From Rubrivivax sp. (GTDB taxonomy: Bacteria > Pseudomonadota > Gammaproteobacteria > Burkholderiales > Burkholderiaceae_C), in NCBI GenBank assembly GCA_019635285.1, contig JAHBZS010000001.1, forward strand, positions 171,609 to 235,608: 64,000 nucleotides of DNA, written 5' to 3'. A model generated the notes under the pieces. The model was not told the DNA's origin and made no database searches. It worked only from the letters and a program-made list of their open reading frames with translations. This document shows, one piece after another, positions 21,300 to 30,181 of this stretch (positions are counted from its first letter, which is position 1; each line of letters starts with the position of its first letter). Position numbers and translations under genes: made by a program.

Positions 21300-23719
21300 A
21301 CCCCGCGTGGCGGCCACACATCCCACGCGGTCGCGCCCACCGCCCCGCCGTACAGGTCGATGACCACCGGCGTCCCCCGATGCTCGCGCCGCGCCGCCTC
21401 GCCGCGCACGTAGCCCAGCGCGACGCAGGCACCCGCCTTCGGGCTCCAGCCGGCCGACGACAGTTCGCCCACCGGCTGGCCGTCGATGGCCACCGCATCG
21501 CCGCCCCAGGCATAGGCCTGCGCTGAATCGAAGACGAAGCTCAACAGCTTCTTGTTCAGCGGCTGCTCGCGCAGGCGCCGCAGCGCCTGTTGTCCGATGA
21601 AGTCGCCGCCTTTGTCCAGCTTCACCGCGAACAACAGCCCGGCCTCGAAGGGCGTCTCGTCGGGCCCCAATTCGGCGCCCCAGGCCCGGCGGCCGGCTTC
21701 GATGCGCAGCGCGTCGATGGCGTAGTAGCCGGCGTCCTTCAATCCCAGGTCGGCGCCCGCCTCGTGCAGCGCCAGGTAGACATGCCGCGCCATCTCCACC
21801 GGCACGTACAGCTCATAGCCCGGCCCGCCGACGTAAGCCATGCGCGCCGCGCGCACGCGCGCGTGGCCCAGATCGATCTCCTTGGTGTGGCTGAACTTCA
21901 GCGCCGCGGGCGACAGGTCGTCGGGGCTGACGCGGCGTAAGAGCTGCTGCGCCTGCGGCCCCATCACCGAAATCACGCTCCACAGCGCACTCACGTCGGT
22001 CAGCACCGCGAAGGCATCGCCGAGGTGGCGTTGGATCCAGTCGGCATCGCGCTGCGGCTGCGCCGAGCCGGTGACGATGAGGAAGCGGTCCGGGCCCAGG
22101 CGCATCACCGTCAGGTCGCTCTCGAACCCGCCGCGCTGGTTGAGCATGGCGGTGTAGACCATGCGGCCGATATCGACGTCGATGTCGTTGGCGCACAAGC
22201 GCTGCAGCACGGCCAGTGCGTCGCGCCCCTGCAGCAGCAGCTTGCCGAAGCTGCTCTGGTCGTAGAGGGCCACCGCCTCGCGCGTGGCGCGCTGCTCCTC
22301 GATCACCCAGTCCAGCCAGCCGGGGCGGCCTAGGCTGTAGGCCGGCTCGGCCGCGCCCGGCGGGCGGAAGTAGTTGACCCGCTCCCAGCCGAACTTCGAG
22401 CCCCAGCTCGCGCCCTTGGCGTTGAGCAGTTCGTACAGCGGGCTGCAGCGCAGCGGCCGCGCGGTCTGCAGCTCCTGCCGCGGCCAGCGCATGGCGTAGT
22501 GCAGGCCCAGCGTCTCGCCGGTGCGTTCGGCCAGTGCCTTGCGGTTGGCGTGGAAGGGGCCGAAGCGGCGGATGTCCACGTCCCACAGGTCCATCGGCGC
22601 CTCGCCGCCGGCGATCCATTCGGCCATCAGCCGGCCGGCGCCGCCGCTGTTGGCGATGCCCGACGAATTGAAGCCGGCGCAGACGAAATAGCCGCGCAAC
22701 GAAGGCGCCTCGCCGAGGATGAAGTTGCCGTCGGGCGTGAAGCTCTCCGGCCCGTTGAGCAGCATCTTGATCTTCGCCGTCTCCAGGCACGGCGTGCGGT
22801 GGATGGCGTTGGTCATCAGCGGCTCGAACTGGTCCCAGTCCTCGTCGAGCAGCTGGAACTGGAAGTCCGCCGGCACCGGGTCCACACGCCACGGCTTGGC
22901 CTGCGGCTCGAAGCCGCCCATCAGCAGGCCGCCCACCTCTTCCTTGTAGTAGATGTAGCCGTCGGGGTCGCGCATCACCGGCAGCATCGGGTGCACGCCG
23001 GCGATGCGGTCGGTGACGATGTAGAAGTGCTCGGCCGAATACAGCGGCACCGTCACGCCGGCCAGCGCGCCGAACTGCCGCGCCCACTGGCCGGCGCAGT
23101 TGACGAGGACTTCGCAGCGCACTTCGCCCAGCTCGTCACCCACGCGCGTGCGCACGCCGGCCACGCGGCCGTTCTCGGTGATCACGCCGGTCACCTCGAC
23201 GCCTTCCAGCAGCTTGGCGCCGCGCTGCCGCGCGCCCTTGGCCAGGCTCATGCACAGGTCGGCCGGGTTGGCCTTGCCGTCGCCCGGCACCCACTGCGCG
23301 CCCTGCAGGTCGTCGGTGCGCAGCAGCGGGTACAGGTCGCCGGCTTGCTGTGGCGTGATCAGCTGCACCTCGACACCGAAGCCGCGTGCCAGCGCCGCCT
23401 GGCGCTGCAGCACCTGCCAACGCTCGGGCGTGCGCGCCACGTTGACGCTGCCGCATTGTTTCCAGCCGGTGGCCAGGCCCGTTTCGGCTTCGAGCGTGGC
23501 GTACAGCTCGATGCCGTACTTGCTCATGCGCGTCATCGTGCGGTTGGGCCGCATCTGGCCGATCAGCCCGGCCGCATGCCAGGTGGTGCCGCTGGTCAGC
23601 CGGCCCTGCTCCAGCAGCAGCACGTCGGTGATGCCGAGCTTGCACAGGTGGTAGGCGGTGGAGCAGCCGGCGATGCCGCCGCCGACGATGAGGACGCGGG
23701 CTTGGGTGGGCAGGTTCAT
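21296..23719 (-). CDS. Dimethylglycine/sarcosine dehydrogenase-like flavoenzyme with GcvT domain
   Basis: An 807-residue two-part enzyme. Residues 1-400 are a DAO-type FAD domain (VLIVGGGIAGCSTAYHL and GTTWHAAGLIGQMRPN, where the His of WHAAG is the usual site of covalent FAD). The middle is the FAO_M domain (GGFEPQAKPW, LNGPESFTPDGNFILGEAP). Residues from about 440 to the end are GCV_T plus barrel domains that bind folate (YDQSSFGKLLLQG, LRIEAGRRAWGAELGPDETPFEAGL). Members oxidatively demethylate dimethylglycine, sarcosine or related N-methyl amines and hand formaldehyde to tetrahydrofolate. The ATG at 23719 starts the family N-terminus. The substrate is not certain. Confidence 0.88.
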   Translation of the reverse strand: MNLPTQARVLIVGGGIAGCSTAYHLCKLGITDVLLLEQGRLTSGTTWHAAGLIGQMRPNRTMTRMSKYGIELYATLEAETGLATGWKQCGSVNVARTPERWQVLQRQAALARGFGVEVQLITPQQAGDLYPLLRTDDLQGAQWVPGDGKANPADLCMSLAKGARQRGAKLLEGVEVTGVITENGRVAGVRTRVGDELGEVRCEVLVNCAGQWARQFGALAGVTVPLYSAEHFYIVTDRIAGVHPMLPVMRDPDGYIYYKEEVGGLLMGGFEPQAKPWRVDPVPADFQFQLLDEDWDQFEPLMTNAIHRTPCLETAKIKMLLNGPESFTPDGNFILGEAPSLRGYFVCAGFNSSGIANSGGAGRLMAEWIAGGEAPMDLWDVDIRRFGPFHANRKALAERTGETLGLHYAMRWPRQELQTARPLRCSPLYELLNAKGASWGSKFGWERVNYFRPPGAAEPAYSLGRPGWLDWVIEEQRATREAVALYDQSSFGKLLLQGRDALAVLQRLCANDIDVDIGRMVYTAMLNQRGGFESDLTVMRLGPDRFLIVTGSAQPQRDADWIQRHLGDAFAVLTDVSALWSVISVMGPQAQQLLRRVSPDDLSPAALKFSHTKEIDLGHARVRAARMAYVGGPGYELYVPVEMARHVYLALHEAGADLGLKDAGYYAIDALRIEAGRRAWGAELGPDETPFEAGLLFAVKLDKGGDFIGQQALRRLREQPLNKKLLSFVFDSAQAYAWGGDAVAIDGQPVGELSSAGWSPKAGACVALGYVRGEAARREHRGTPVVIDLYGGAVGATAWDVWPPRGV

Positions 23720-23928
23720 GCCCGCGAGCCTAGCGCAGCGGCAGGCCTCCGGCGCGCCGCGGGCCGCACGCGTCGGGGAAGCGGCGCTCACCCCCTCTAG
23801 CTTCGAGCCGAGCCTCACGCTCCCCCGCCGGTGCGGGATCTCGCCGTCGACCACGTGCCCACGGGTCCATCCTCTGGAACCCCTGGCCGTGGCGCAGCGG
23901 CCGGCACCGCTGCCGGCGCCTGCTGTGC

Positions 23929-23957
23929 TTGCATGGTCACCGATCGGTGACTATGAT
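23929..23957 (+). promoter_or_regulatory. Promoter with a TetR-type operator filling its spacer
   Basis: TTGCAT (23929-23934), 17 bp, TATGAT (23952-23957) is a good sigma-70 promoter pointing to tetR. The spacer contains a perfect 16-bp palindrome, GTCACCGATCGGTGAC (23936-23951), ending one base before the -10. A repressor bound there would block the polymerase, the standard TetR autoregulation design. The same site also lies 217 bp upstream of the divergent dimethylglycine-dehydrogenase-like gene. Confidence 0.7.
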
Positions 23958-23989
23958 GTGTCGCCCCGAAGCTGACATGCAGGTGCCGC

Positions 23990-24160
23990 ATGCAGGACGA
24001 CGATGTGACACCCCGGCAGATCGCCGTGTCCGGCGGCGCCCACTTGTGCGCGCGGCTGGCGGCCACGCCCCACGACGTGGCCGTGCCGCCGCCGCAGGCG
24101 CTACCGCAGACCCCGGCGCCGCGCCGCGGCGTGCCGGCGCGGCGGCCGGCGCACGCCTGA
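23990..24160 (+). CDS. Small hypothetical ORF translationally linked to tetR
   Basis: A 56-codon frame, MQDDDVTPRQIAVSGGA..., begins 33 bases after the -10 box and ends with TGA overlapping the tetR ATG (TGATG). No Shine-Dalgarno is obvious and the last third is Pro/Arg rich, so translation is uncertain. The exact overlap and the position within the tetR leader suggest either a real small protein or a translated leader that couples tetR expression. No homology recognised. Confidence 0.35.
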   Translation: MQDDDVTPRQIAVSGGAHLCARLAATPHDVAVPPPQALPQTPAPRRGVPARRPAHA

Positions 24161-24828
24161 TGGCCGCCCCGCGCGACCGCGCTGCCACCGAGGAGCGCAT
24201 CCTCGCCGCCGTGGGCACGGTGCTGGCGCGCGACGGCTTCGGCGCGGTGGGCGTCAACGCCATCGCGCGCGAGGCCGGCGTCGACAAGGTGCTGATCTAC
24301 CGCTACTTCGGCGGCCTGCCCGAGCTGCTGCAGTCCTGGGGCGCCAGCGGGCGCTTCTGGCCCAGCATTGACGAACTGTTGGGCCCCCACCCGCGGCTGC
24401 TGCTGGCGCTGCCCGCGGCGGAACGCCTGGCCGCCTTCTTCGAGCGCTTCATCGACGCGCTGCGCGCGCGGCCGCTGACCATCGAGATCCTGGCGGCCGA
24501 GACCGTGCAGCGCAACGAGCTGACGGCCATCCTCGACTCCGAGCGCCAGGAATGGGGCAACCGCGCGGGGCGGCTGCTGGGCGGCACGGCTTGGCGGGAG
24601 CGCCCGCACCTGCAAGGCGTGCTGCTGCTGTGGATCGCCGGCGTGCAGTACCTGCTGGTGCGTGCGCGCACCAGCCGCATCATCGGCGGCTTCGACCTGC
24701 ACAGCGACGCCGGCTGGCAGGAGCTGAAGGATTCGGTGCACATCAGCGCGCAGCAGCTGTTTGCGGCGGCCCCCGTCAGGCGGCGCCGCGCACCGCCCAG
24801 GTCGGCACAGGGGCGTCGATCCCCTTGA
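24160..24828 (+). CDS. TetR-family transcriptional regulator
   Basis: A 222-residue repressor with an N-terminal TetR helix-turn-helix (GFGAVGVNAIAREAGVDKVLIYRYFGG, split here as GFGAVGVNAIAREAG and DKVLIYRYFGG, residues about 27-53). The ligand domain is helical and not assignable. The start MAAPRDRAATEERIL was chosen because it gives the normal short arm before the HTH. The candidate operator GTCACCGATCGGTGAC lies in its own promoter. Its 3' end overlaps the convergent cyclase gene by 53 bp. Confidence 0.88.
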   Translation: MAAPRDRAATEERILAAVGTVLARDGFGAVGVNAIAREAGVDKVLIYRYFGGLPELLQSWGASGRFWPSIDELLGPHPRLLLALPAAERLAAFFERFIDALRARPLTIEILAAETVQRNELTAILDSERQEWGNRAGRLLGGTAWRERPHLQGVLLLWIAGVQYLLVRARTSRIIGGFDLHSDAGWQELKDSVHISAQQLFAAAPVRRRRAPPRSAQGRRSP

Positions 24829-25558
24829 CCTGCTCCGGCGGCATGGCGTCCAGCCGGAAGGCGTCGCCGAGTTCGCACTGCACGGCCGACGTGACCAGGA
24901 TCTCCACGCCGTGCGTGCGCGTCAGCGATTGCACGCGCGCCGCCAGGTTGACGGTGCGGCCGACGAAGCCGTATTCGCGCCGCTCGCGCGAGCCGATCAT
25001 GCCGGCCAGCCCCGGGCCACGGTGAATGCCGATGCCCAGCGCCAGCGGCGGCAGGCCGTCGCGTGCCAGCTCGTCGTTGTAGCGGCGCATGGCCTCGACC
25101 ATGGCCAGCGCGCAGCGCACGGCGTCGGCGCACTGCCAGGGGTTGGGGCGCAGCGCGCCGAAGTAGGCCAGCATGCCGTCGCCCAGCCAGGTGGACACGT
25201 GGCCGCTGTGTGCGTGCACGGCGTCGCTGATGCGCTGGAAGTAGCCGTCGAGCACGCGCGCCAGCACCGCCGGCTCGAGCTTCTCGCTCATCGCGGTGAA
25301 GCCCACCAGGTCGCTGAACAGCGCCGTCACCACCTTGCGCTCGGGCGGCAGGTCGGCCGCGCCGTGCAGGCCGTCGGCGACCATGCGGTCGACCACGCCG
25401 GCCGGCGCCAGGCGCGCACAGGCCTGCTGCAGGTGCTGCAGTTCGGCGGCAGCCAGGTCGAGCTGGCGCTGCAGCGCGGCCTGGCGCCGCCGCTGCCACC
25501 ACAGCGCATAGCCCAGCGCCAGCAGCGCGGCGCCGGCCAGCCAAAGCAGCAGCGTCAC
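24776..25558 (-). CDS. Membrane-anchored class III adenylate/guanylate cyclase
   Basis: 260 residues: an N-terminal membrane helix (2-20), a short coiled segment, then a class III cyclase domain from about residue 75. Catalytic signatures are TALFSDLVGFTAMSEKLE (first metal Asp), WLGDGMLAYFGA (second metal Asp) and the transition-state region YGFVGRTVNLAARVQ. It should make cAMP (or cGMP) at the membrane. The start is just after the hydrophobic segment begins. No sensor domain is attached. It converges on tetR with overlapping ends. Confidence 0.88.
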   Translation of the reverse strand: MTLLLWLAGAALLALGYALWWQRRRQAALQRQLDLAAAELQHLQQACARLAPAGVVDRMVADGLHGAADLPPERKVVTALFSDLVGFTAMSEKLEPAVLARVLDGYFQRISDAVHAHSGHVSTWLGDGMLAYFGALRPNPWQCADAVRCALAMVEAMRRYNDELARDGLPPLALGIGIHRGPGLAGMIGSRERREYGFVGRTVNLAARVQSLTRTHGVEILVTSAVQCELGDAFRLDAMPPEQVKGIDAPVPTWAVRGAA

Positions 25559-25616
25559 GCGACGGCCCTTCGTGCCCCGCGCCCCCGCGCGTGCACCGGG
25601 GCGTGGCGCACCGCGC

Positions 25617-26717
25617 TCACGCGTCCTGCGCCGCGATGACCACCGCGGTCATGCGGCACAGCGCGTTGGCCAGCGCGGCCACGCCGATGGCCTCGATCAG
25701 CTGCGGCGGCGTCAGCGCCTCACGCAGCCCGCGCACGCGGCGCTGCAGCACGGCCGGCTCGTACCACAGCGTCTCGCGCGCCAGCGGCAGCAGCAGCCGC
25801 TCGGTATCGTCGAGCTCGGGCGCGTCGAGCCGGCCGAGCATGTGTTCGACCGTCGCCGCCGACAGCCCCTCGCGGCGCAGCGCGCCGGTCAGCTCCAGTT
25901 CGCACAGCTCGCAGGGCAGGCCGCGCGAGACCACGGCAAACATCAGCAGCTTGCAGCGCCGGCTCAAGTACGGCGAGGCCCACATCTCGCCCAGGGTGCG
26001 CTGCAGCGTCACGGCGATCGGCGAGCCGGCGAAGGCCGCCACCAGCGGGCCGTAGGGCAGCGACGGGTCGGCGGGCACCGGCGCCGCCGGCCGGCCGCGT
26101 TCGCGATGCTTGCGCAGCACGCGGTCGACCAGCGGCCGCAGCAGGCGCATCACCGGCTGCTCGGGCATGCGCTCGGCCGGCTGGTACGGCACCGCCGCCA
26201 TGGTGTGGGTGCGGTTGCTGAAGTCGGTAAGCGCGACGCAGAAGGCGATCTCCTTGGCCTCCAGCGTGTCGATGCCGGCGTCGCGCAGCGACCGCCAGGC
26301 CGCCTTGGCGCCCGCCGGCCCGTTGCGCGACTGCGCCCGCGCGTAGCCGATGGCGGCCTGGGCCCGCGCCGGCAGGTCGGCGCGGGCGAAGTCCTGCTCG
26401 ACGCGGCGGATGCGCTCGGCATCCATGCCCTGCAGCCACAGCGTCGAGCGCACGATGGCGTAGCAGAAGCGGCAGGAATTTTCCTGGCTGACCACCAGAC
26501 CGATCAGGTCGGCAGTGCGCTGGTCCAGCTTCATCAGCAGGCCGAACTCGCCGTGCAGATCGACCACCGCCCGCGCCACCCAGGGCGCGGCCAGGAAGTA
26601 GCGCACCGTCATGTGCGGGATGCCCAGCCGCCGGCGCGCATAGGCTTCCAGGGCCCGGTCGTGGCCGGGCTCGACCAGGCTGGATTCCCATGCAACCTGC
26701 GCCAGCGCACTGTCCAT
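25617..26717 (-). CDS. Protein with two carboxymuconolactone-decarboxylase (AhpD-like) domains
   Basis: A 366-residue helical protein made of two AhpD/CMD-like halves. The first has SCRFCYAIVRSTLWLQG (a CxxC pair, about residues 82-85) and the second has PCELCELELTGALRREG (CxxC, about 280). In AhpD such a pair with a nearby His is the redox site for peroxide or disulfide chemistry, so a peroxidase or thiol reductase role is the best guess. The tandem arrangement is less common than the single domain. It sits between the cyclase and ggt genes without clear partners. Confidence 0.75.
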   Translation of the reverse strand: MDSALAQVAWESSLVEPGHDRALEAYARRRLGIPHMTVRYFLAAPWVARAVVDLHGEFGLLMKLDQRTADLIGLVVSQENSCRFCYAIVRSTLWLQGMDAERIRRVEQDFARADLPARAQAAIGYARAQSRNGPAGAKAAWRSLRDAGIDTLEAKEIAFCVALTDFSNRTHTMAAVPYQPAERMPEQPVMRLLRPLVDRVLRKHRERGRPAAPVPADPSLPYGPLVAAFAGSPIAVTLQRTLGEMWASPYLSRRCKLLMFAVVSRGLPCELCELELTGALRREGLSAATVEHMLGRLDAPELDDTERLLLPLARETLWYEPAVLQRRVRGLREALTPPQLIEAIGVAALANALCRMTAVVIAAQDA

Positions 26718-26742
26718 CGGCGGGTGCGACCTCCTGCGAGCG

Positions 26743-28653
26743 TTACCTCTTCAGACCGATCACCGTGCCCTCGCGGCGAGCGTCGGCGGCGCCGTACTGC
26801 CGGCCGTTCTTCGGATCGACCAGCACGGCCTGTACCGAGCCGATGTCCGCGGGTGCGCCGACGGTGTAGCCCAACGCCGTCAGGCCGTCAACCGTGGCCT
26901 GCGCCAACGGCGCGGCCGGCGCAATGCCGTTGTCGCGCGCGATGCTGCTGCCGGCGCTGGTGATCGACACGCGCGGCGCGTTGATCGCCTCCTGCAGGCT
27001 CATCTTGTGGTCGATCAGGTTCAGCGTGACGTTGAACACCGAGTTGATGATCGTCGCGCCGCCCGGCGAGCCGTAGGCGATGAGCGGCTCGCCGTCGGGC
27101 GTGAAGATCATCGTCGGCACCATGCTGCTGCGCGGGCGCTTGCCGGGCTGCACGTCGTTGAAGCCGGGGCCGCCGGTGTAGGGGTTGATGCTCGGCGTGG
27201 TGTTGAAGTCGGTCAGCTCGTTGTTCAGCAGGAAGCCGTGATTCCTGAAGCTGCCGTCCTCGCGCGTGTAGCCGGCAAACACGCCGATGCCGTGCGAGGA
27301 CTCGATGGTGTTGGTGTACGACACCAGGTTGCCCCACTTGTCGGCGACGACGAAGTGCGTGGTCGTCTCGCCCGGGCCGGTCACCGGCTCGGCCACGGCC
27401 AGCCGCTTTCCGGGCTGCAGGCCGGCGATCTCGTAGGGGCGCGGGTCGCCCGGCACCGGGTTGGGGTCGATGCGCGTGCCCGGCACGATGGCCGCGCCGC
27501 GCAGCCCGACGTAGCTCGGGTCCAGCAGGCCCTTGGACGGCACGGGCACGAAGTCGCTGTCGCCCATCCAGATGGAGCGGTCGGCAAAGGCCAGGCGCAT
27601 GGCGTCGGCCATCACGTTGATCGTCTTGACGCTGCCGAAGCCGTAGCCCTGGCTGGCGTCGCCGATGGGAAAGCGCTCCAGCATCTTGAGCATCTGCAGG
27701 ATCGTCAGCCCGCCCGACGACGGCGGCATCGCCGCCTTGATGGGGTAGCCGCGGTAGCTGCCTTCGACCGGCGCGCGTTCCACCGCCTGGTAGTTTTCCA
27801 GGTCGGCATAGGTCATCGAGCCGCCCTTGCCGTTGGGCGCCTGCGGCCGGTTGAACTTCTGCCCTTCGACGATGCCCTTGGCGATGTCGCAGCCCTTCTG
27901 CGGCATGTACTTGTAGAAGCAGTCGGGGCCGTGGCGGGCGATCAGCCTGAAGGTCTGCGCCAGCGGCTTGTTCTGCACCAGCGAGCCCTGCACCGGCGCG
28001 GCGCCGCCCGGGCAGAAGAAGGCCGCCGATTCGGGTGAGTTCTGCGAGCGGCTGTTGCAGCTGACCGCGGCATAGCGCGCGGTGGCGGCGAAGCCCTGGT
28101 CGGCCAGCTGGGTGGCCGGCGCCAGCACGTCGTCGAGCTCGAGCTTGCCGTACTTGCGCACGGCCAGCGCCGTGCCGCGCACCATGCCGGGCACGCCCAC
28201 CGCCACGCCCTGCAGGCTGGCGTTGGGCACGTTGACGAACATGTCGGGCGTGGCCCCGGCGGGCGCCTTCTCGCGCGTGTCGATGACGAAGGTGCGGCGG
28301 TGCTGTGCCAGGTGGATCAGCATGAAGCCGCCGCCGCCGATGCCGGCCGACTGCGGCTCGACGACGTTCAGCGCATAGGCGATGGCCACCGCGGCGTCGA
28401 CCGCGTTGCCGCCGCGCTCGAGGATCTGCGCGCCGGCTTCGGCGGCATAGGGGTTGGCCACGGCGACCACGCCCTTCTTGTACGCCGGGCCCGAGGCCTG
28501 CGGCAGCTCCTGCCCGCCGCCGCCGTGCCGGCGGTCGGCACCGCGGCCGTGGTCGCCCATGTCGGCGCAGGCGATCTGCAGGCCGCCCAGCGCCAGGCCG
28601 GCGGCGAGTGCGATGCGGGCGGGACGGAATGTGCGATGAAGGTTCGTGACCAT
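26743..28653 (-). CDS. ggt: Gamma-glutamyltransferase
   Basis: Periplasmic Ntn-hydrolase of 636 residues that cleaves or transfers the gamma-glutamyl group of glutathione and other gamma-glutamyl amides. It begins with a Sec signal (hydrophobic 13-27, likely cut after ACA at 30). The autoprocessing and catalytic threonine is in GPGETTTHF (about T431), giving large and small subunits; substrate-binding GIGGGGFMLIH and the small-subunit RPRSSMVPTM and YGSPGGATIINSV are present. It follows phnY by 79 bp on the same strand, so it may be part of the phosphonate transcript; a link to the gamma-glutamyl genes 15 kb away is possible but unproven. Confidence 0.93.
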   Translation of the reverse strand: MVTNLHRTFRPARIALAAGLALGGLQIACADMGDHGRGADRRHGGGGQELPQASGPAYKKGVVAVANPYAAEAGAQILERGGNAVDAAVAIAYALNVVEPQSAGIGGGGFMLIHLAQHRRTFVIDTREKAPAGATPDMFVNVPNASLQGVAVGVPGMVRGTALAVRKYGKLELDDVLAPATQLADQGFAATARYAAVSCNSRSQNSPESAAFFCPGGAAPVQGSLVQNKPLAQTFRLIARHGPDCFYKYMPQKGCDIAKGIVEGQKFNRPQAPNGKGGSMTYADLENYQAVERAPVEGSYRGYPIKAAMPPSSGGLTILQMLKMLERFPIGDASQGYGFGSVKTINVMADAMRLAFADRSIWMGDSDFVPVPSKGLLDPSYVGLRGAAIVPGTRIDPNPVPGDPRPYEIAGLQPGKRLAVAEPVTGPGETTTHFVVADKWGNLVSYTNTIESSHGIGVFAGYTREDGSFRNHGFLLNNELTDFNTTPSINPYTGGPGFNDVQPGKRPRSSMVPTMIFTPDGEPLIAYGSPGGATIINSVFNVTLNLIDHKMSLQEAINAPRVSITSAGSSIARDNGIAPAAPLAQATVDGLTALGYTVGAPADIGSVQAVLVDPKNGRQYGAADARREGTVIGLKR

Positions 28654-28732
28654 GTACAGCTCCTGGGTGAATGCGCGGCGCGCAGAACCATGCTCCGCCG
28701 TGCCCCCAGGGGCTGCAACCGGGTTGTCCCGG

Positions 28733-30181
28733 CTACCAGGGCAACGAATAGGTCTTGACGTTGGTGAAGGCCTTGCAGCATTCCTGCACGCCTTCCTTGA
28801 TGCCGGTGCCGGAGTCCTTGATGCCGCCGAAGGGCGTCACTTCCAGCCGGTAGCCCGGCACTTCCCAGACGTTGACCGAGCCCACGTGCAGCTCCTTGAC
28901 GAAGCGCATGATCACGTCCAGGCGCTGCGTGCAGAGGCCCGAGCTCAGGCCGTAGGCGGTGGAGTTGACCTGGCGGATGGCGTCGTCGGTGTCCTTGAAG
29001 GTGATCACCGGCGACACCGGCCCGAAGGTCTCCTGCTTGACCACCTCCATCTCGCCGCGCACGCGGTCGATCAGGGTCGGGCTGTAGCTGGCGCCGGCGC
29101 GCTGGTTGCCGTAGAGCAGCCGCGCACCCTGCGCCACGGCATCGGCGACGCGCGTCTCGAACAGCGTGGCCGAGCGTTCGTCGATGACCGTGCCCATGTC
29201 CACGTTGGGGTCCAGCGGGTCGCCGTAGGTCCAGGCGCGCGTGCGCGCCAGCAGCGCGTCGGTGAACTCCGGCGCGATCTTCTCGTGCACCAGGATGCGC
29301 TTGACGGCGGTGCAGCGCTGGCCGCTGTTCTTGTAGCTGCCGCTGGCCGCCAGGTCGGCGGCCTTGGCGATGTCGGCGTCGTCCATCACCACCAGCGGGT
29401 CGTTGCCGCCGAGTTCCAGCACCTGCCGCTTGTACACGGCCTTGGCGGCGATGTACTTGCCGATGGGCACGCCGCCGGTGAAGGTGACCACGTCCACATG
29501 CTCGTTGGTCAGCATCTCGTCGGCGATCTCCTTCGGATCGCCGGTGATGACGCTGAGCATCGGCGGCGGCAGCCCGGCTTCGTACAGCACGTCGGCCAGC
29601 AGCAGCGCGGCCAGCGGCGTCTTCTCGGTGGGCTTGAGCACCATGCGGTTGTTGGTGGCCACCGACGGCGCCACCTTGTGGATCACCTGGTTCAGCGGAT
29701 GGTTGAAGGGCGTGATGGCGCTGATCACGCCCAGCATCGGCTCGCGCATGGTGTGCACGCGGCGGCTCTTGCCGTGGTGCGTGAGGTCGCAGCTGAAGCT
29801 CTGGCCGTCGTCCACCAGCGCCTGCTGCGCGGCGAAGAGCAGCACGTCCGACGCGCGGCCCACCTCGTACACCGTGTCCTTCAGGCACAGCCCCGATTCC
29901 AGCGTGATCAGCCGCGCGATCTCGTGCAGCCGCGCGGCGATCAACTCGCCGGCCTTCATCAGGATCTTGTAGCGCTCGTAGCGCGTCAGCGTGGGCTTGT
30001 AGTCGCGCGCCACCTTGAAGGCGCGCCGCACGTCGTCGACGGTGGCGCGGGGCACGGTGGCCACGACCTCGCCGGTCCAGGGGTAGCGCACGTCGATCGT
30101 GCGGTCGCTGTAGACCTTGTCGCCGGCGATGCGCATGGCCTCGCGCTGGGGGCGGTCGATGACGGAAGGGCGTGAGTTCAT
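28733..30181 (-). CDS. phnY: Phosphonoacetaldehyde dehydrogenase PhnY
   Basis: Aldehyde dehydrogenase of 482 residues that in AEP degradation oxidises phosphonoacetaldehyde to phosphonoacetate with NAD+. Motifs: SAITPFNHPLNQVIHK, LELGGNDPLVV (Glu) and SGQRCTAVKR (catalytic Cys). Assignment to PhnY rather than a general aldehyde dehydrogenase rests on its place between pbfA and the gamma-glutamyltransferase gene in the phnR-phnA-pbfA-phnY run. The ATG at 30181 overlaps the pbfA stop (ATGA), so the two are translationally coupled. Confidence 0.88.
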   Translation of the reverse strand: MNSRPSVIDRPQREAMRIAGDKVYSDRTIDVRYPWTGEVVATVPRATVDDVRRAFKVARDYKPTLTRYERYKILMKAGELIAARLHEIARLITLESGLCLKDTVYEVGRASDVLLFAAQQALVDDGQSFSCDLTHHGKSRRVHTMREPMLGVISAITPFNHPLNQVIHKVAPSVATNNRMVLKPTEKTPLAALLLADVLYEAGLPPPMLSVITGDPKEIADEMLTNEHVDVVTFTGGVPIGKYIAAKAVYKRQVLELGGNDPLVVMDDADIAKAADLAASGSYKNSGQRCTAVKRILVHEKIAPEFTDALLARTRAWTYGDPLDPNVDMGTVIDERSATLFETRVADAVAQGARLLYGNQRAGASYSPTLIDRVRGEMEVVKQETFGPVSPVITFKDTDDAIRQVNSTAYGLSSGLCTQRLDVIMRFVKELHVGSVNVWEVPGYRLEVTPFGGIKDSGTGIKEGVQECCKAFTNVKTYSLPW

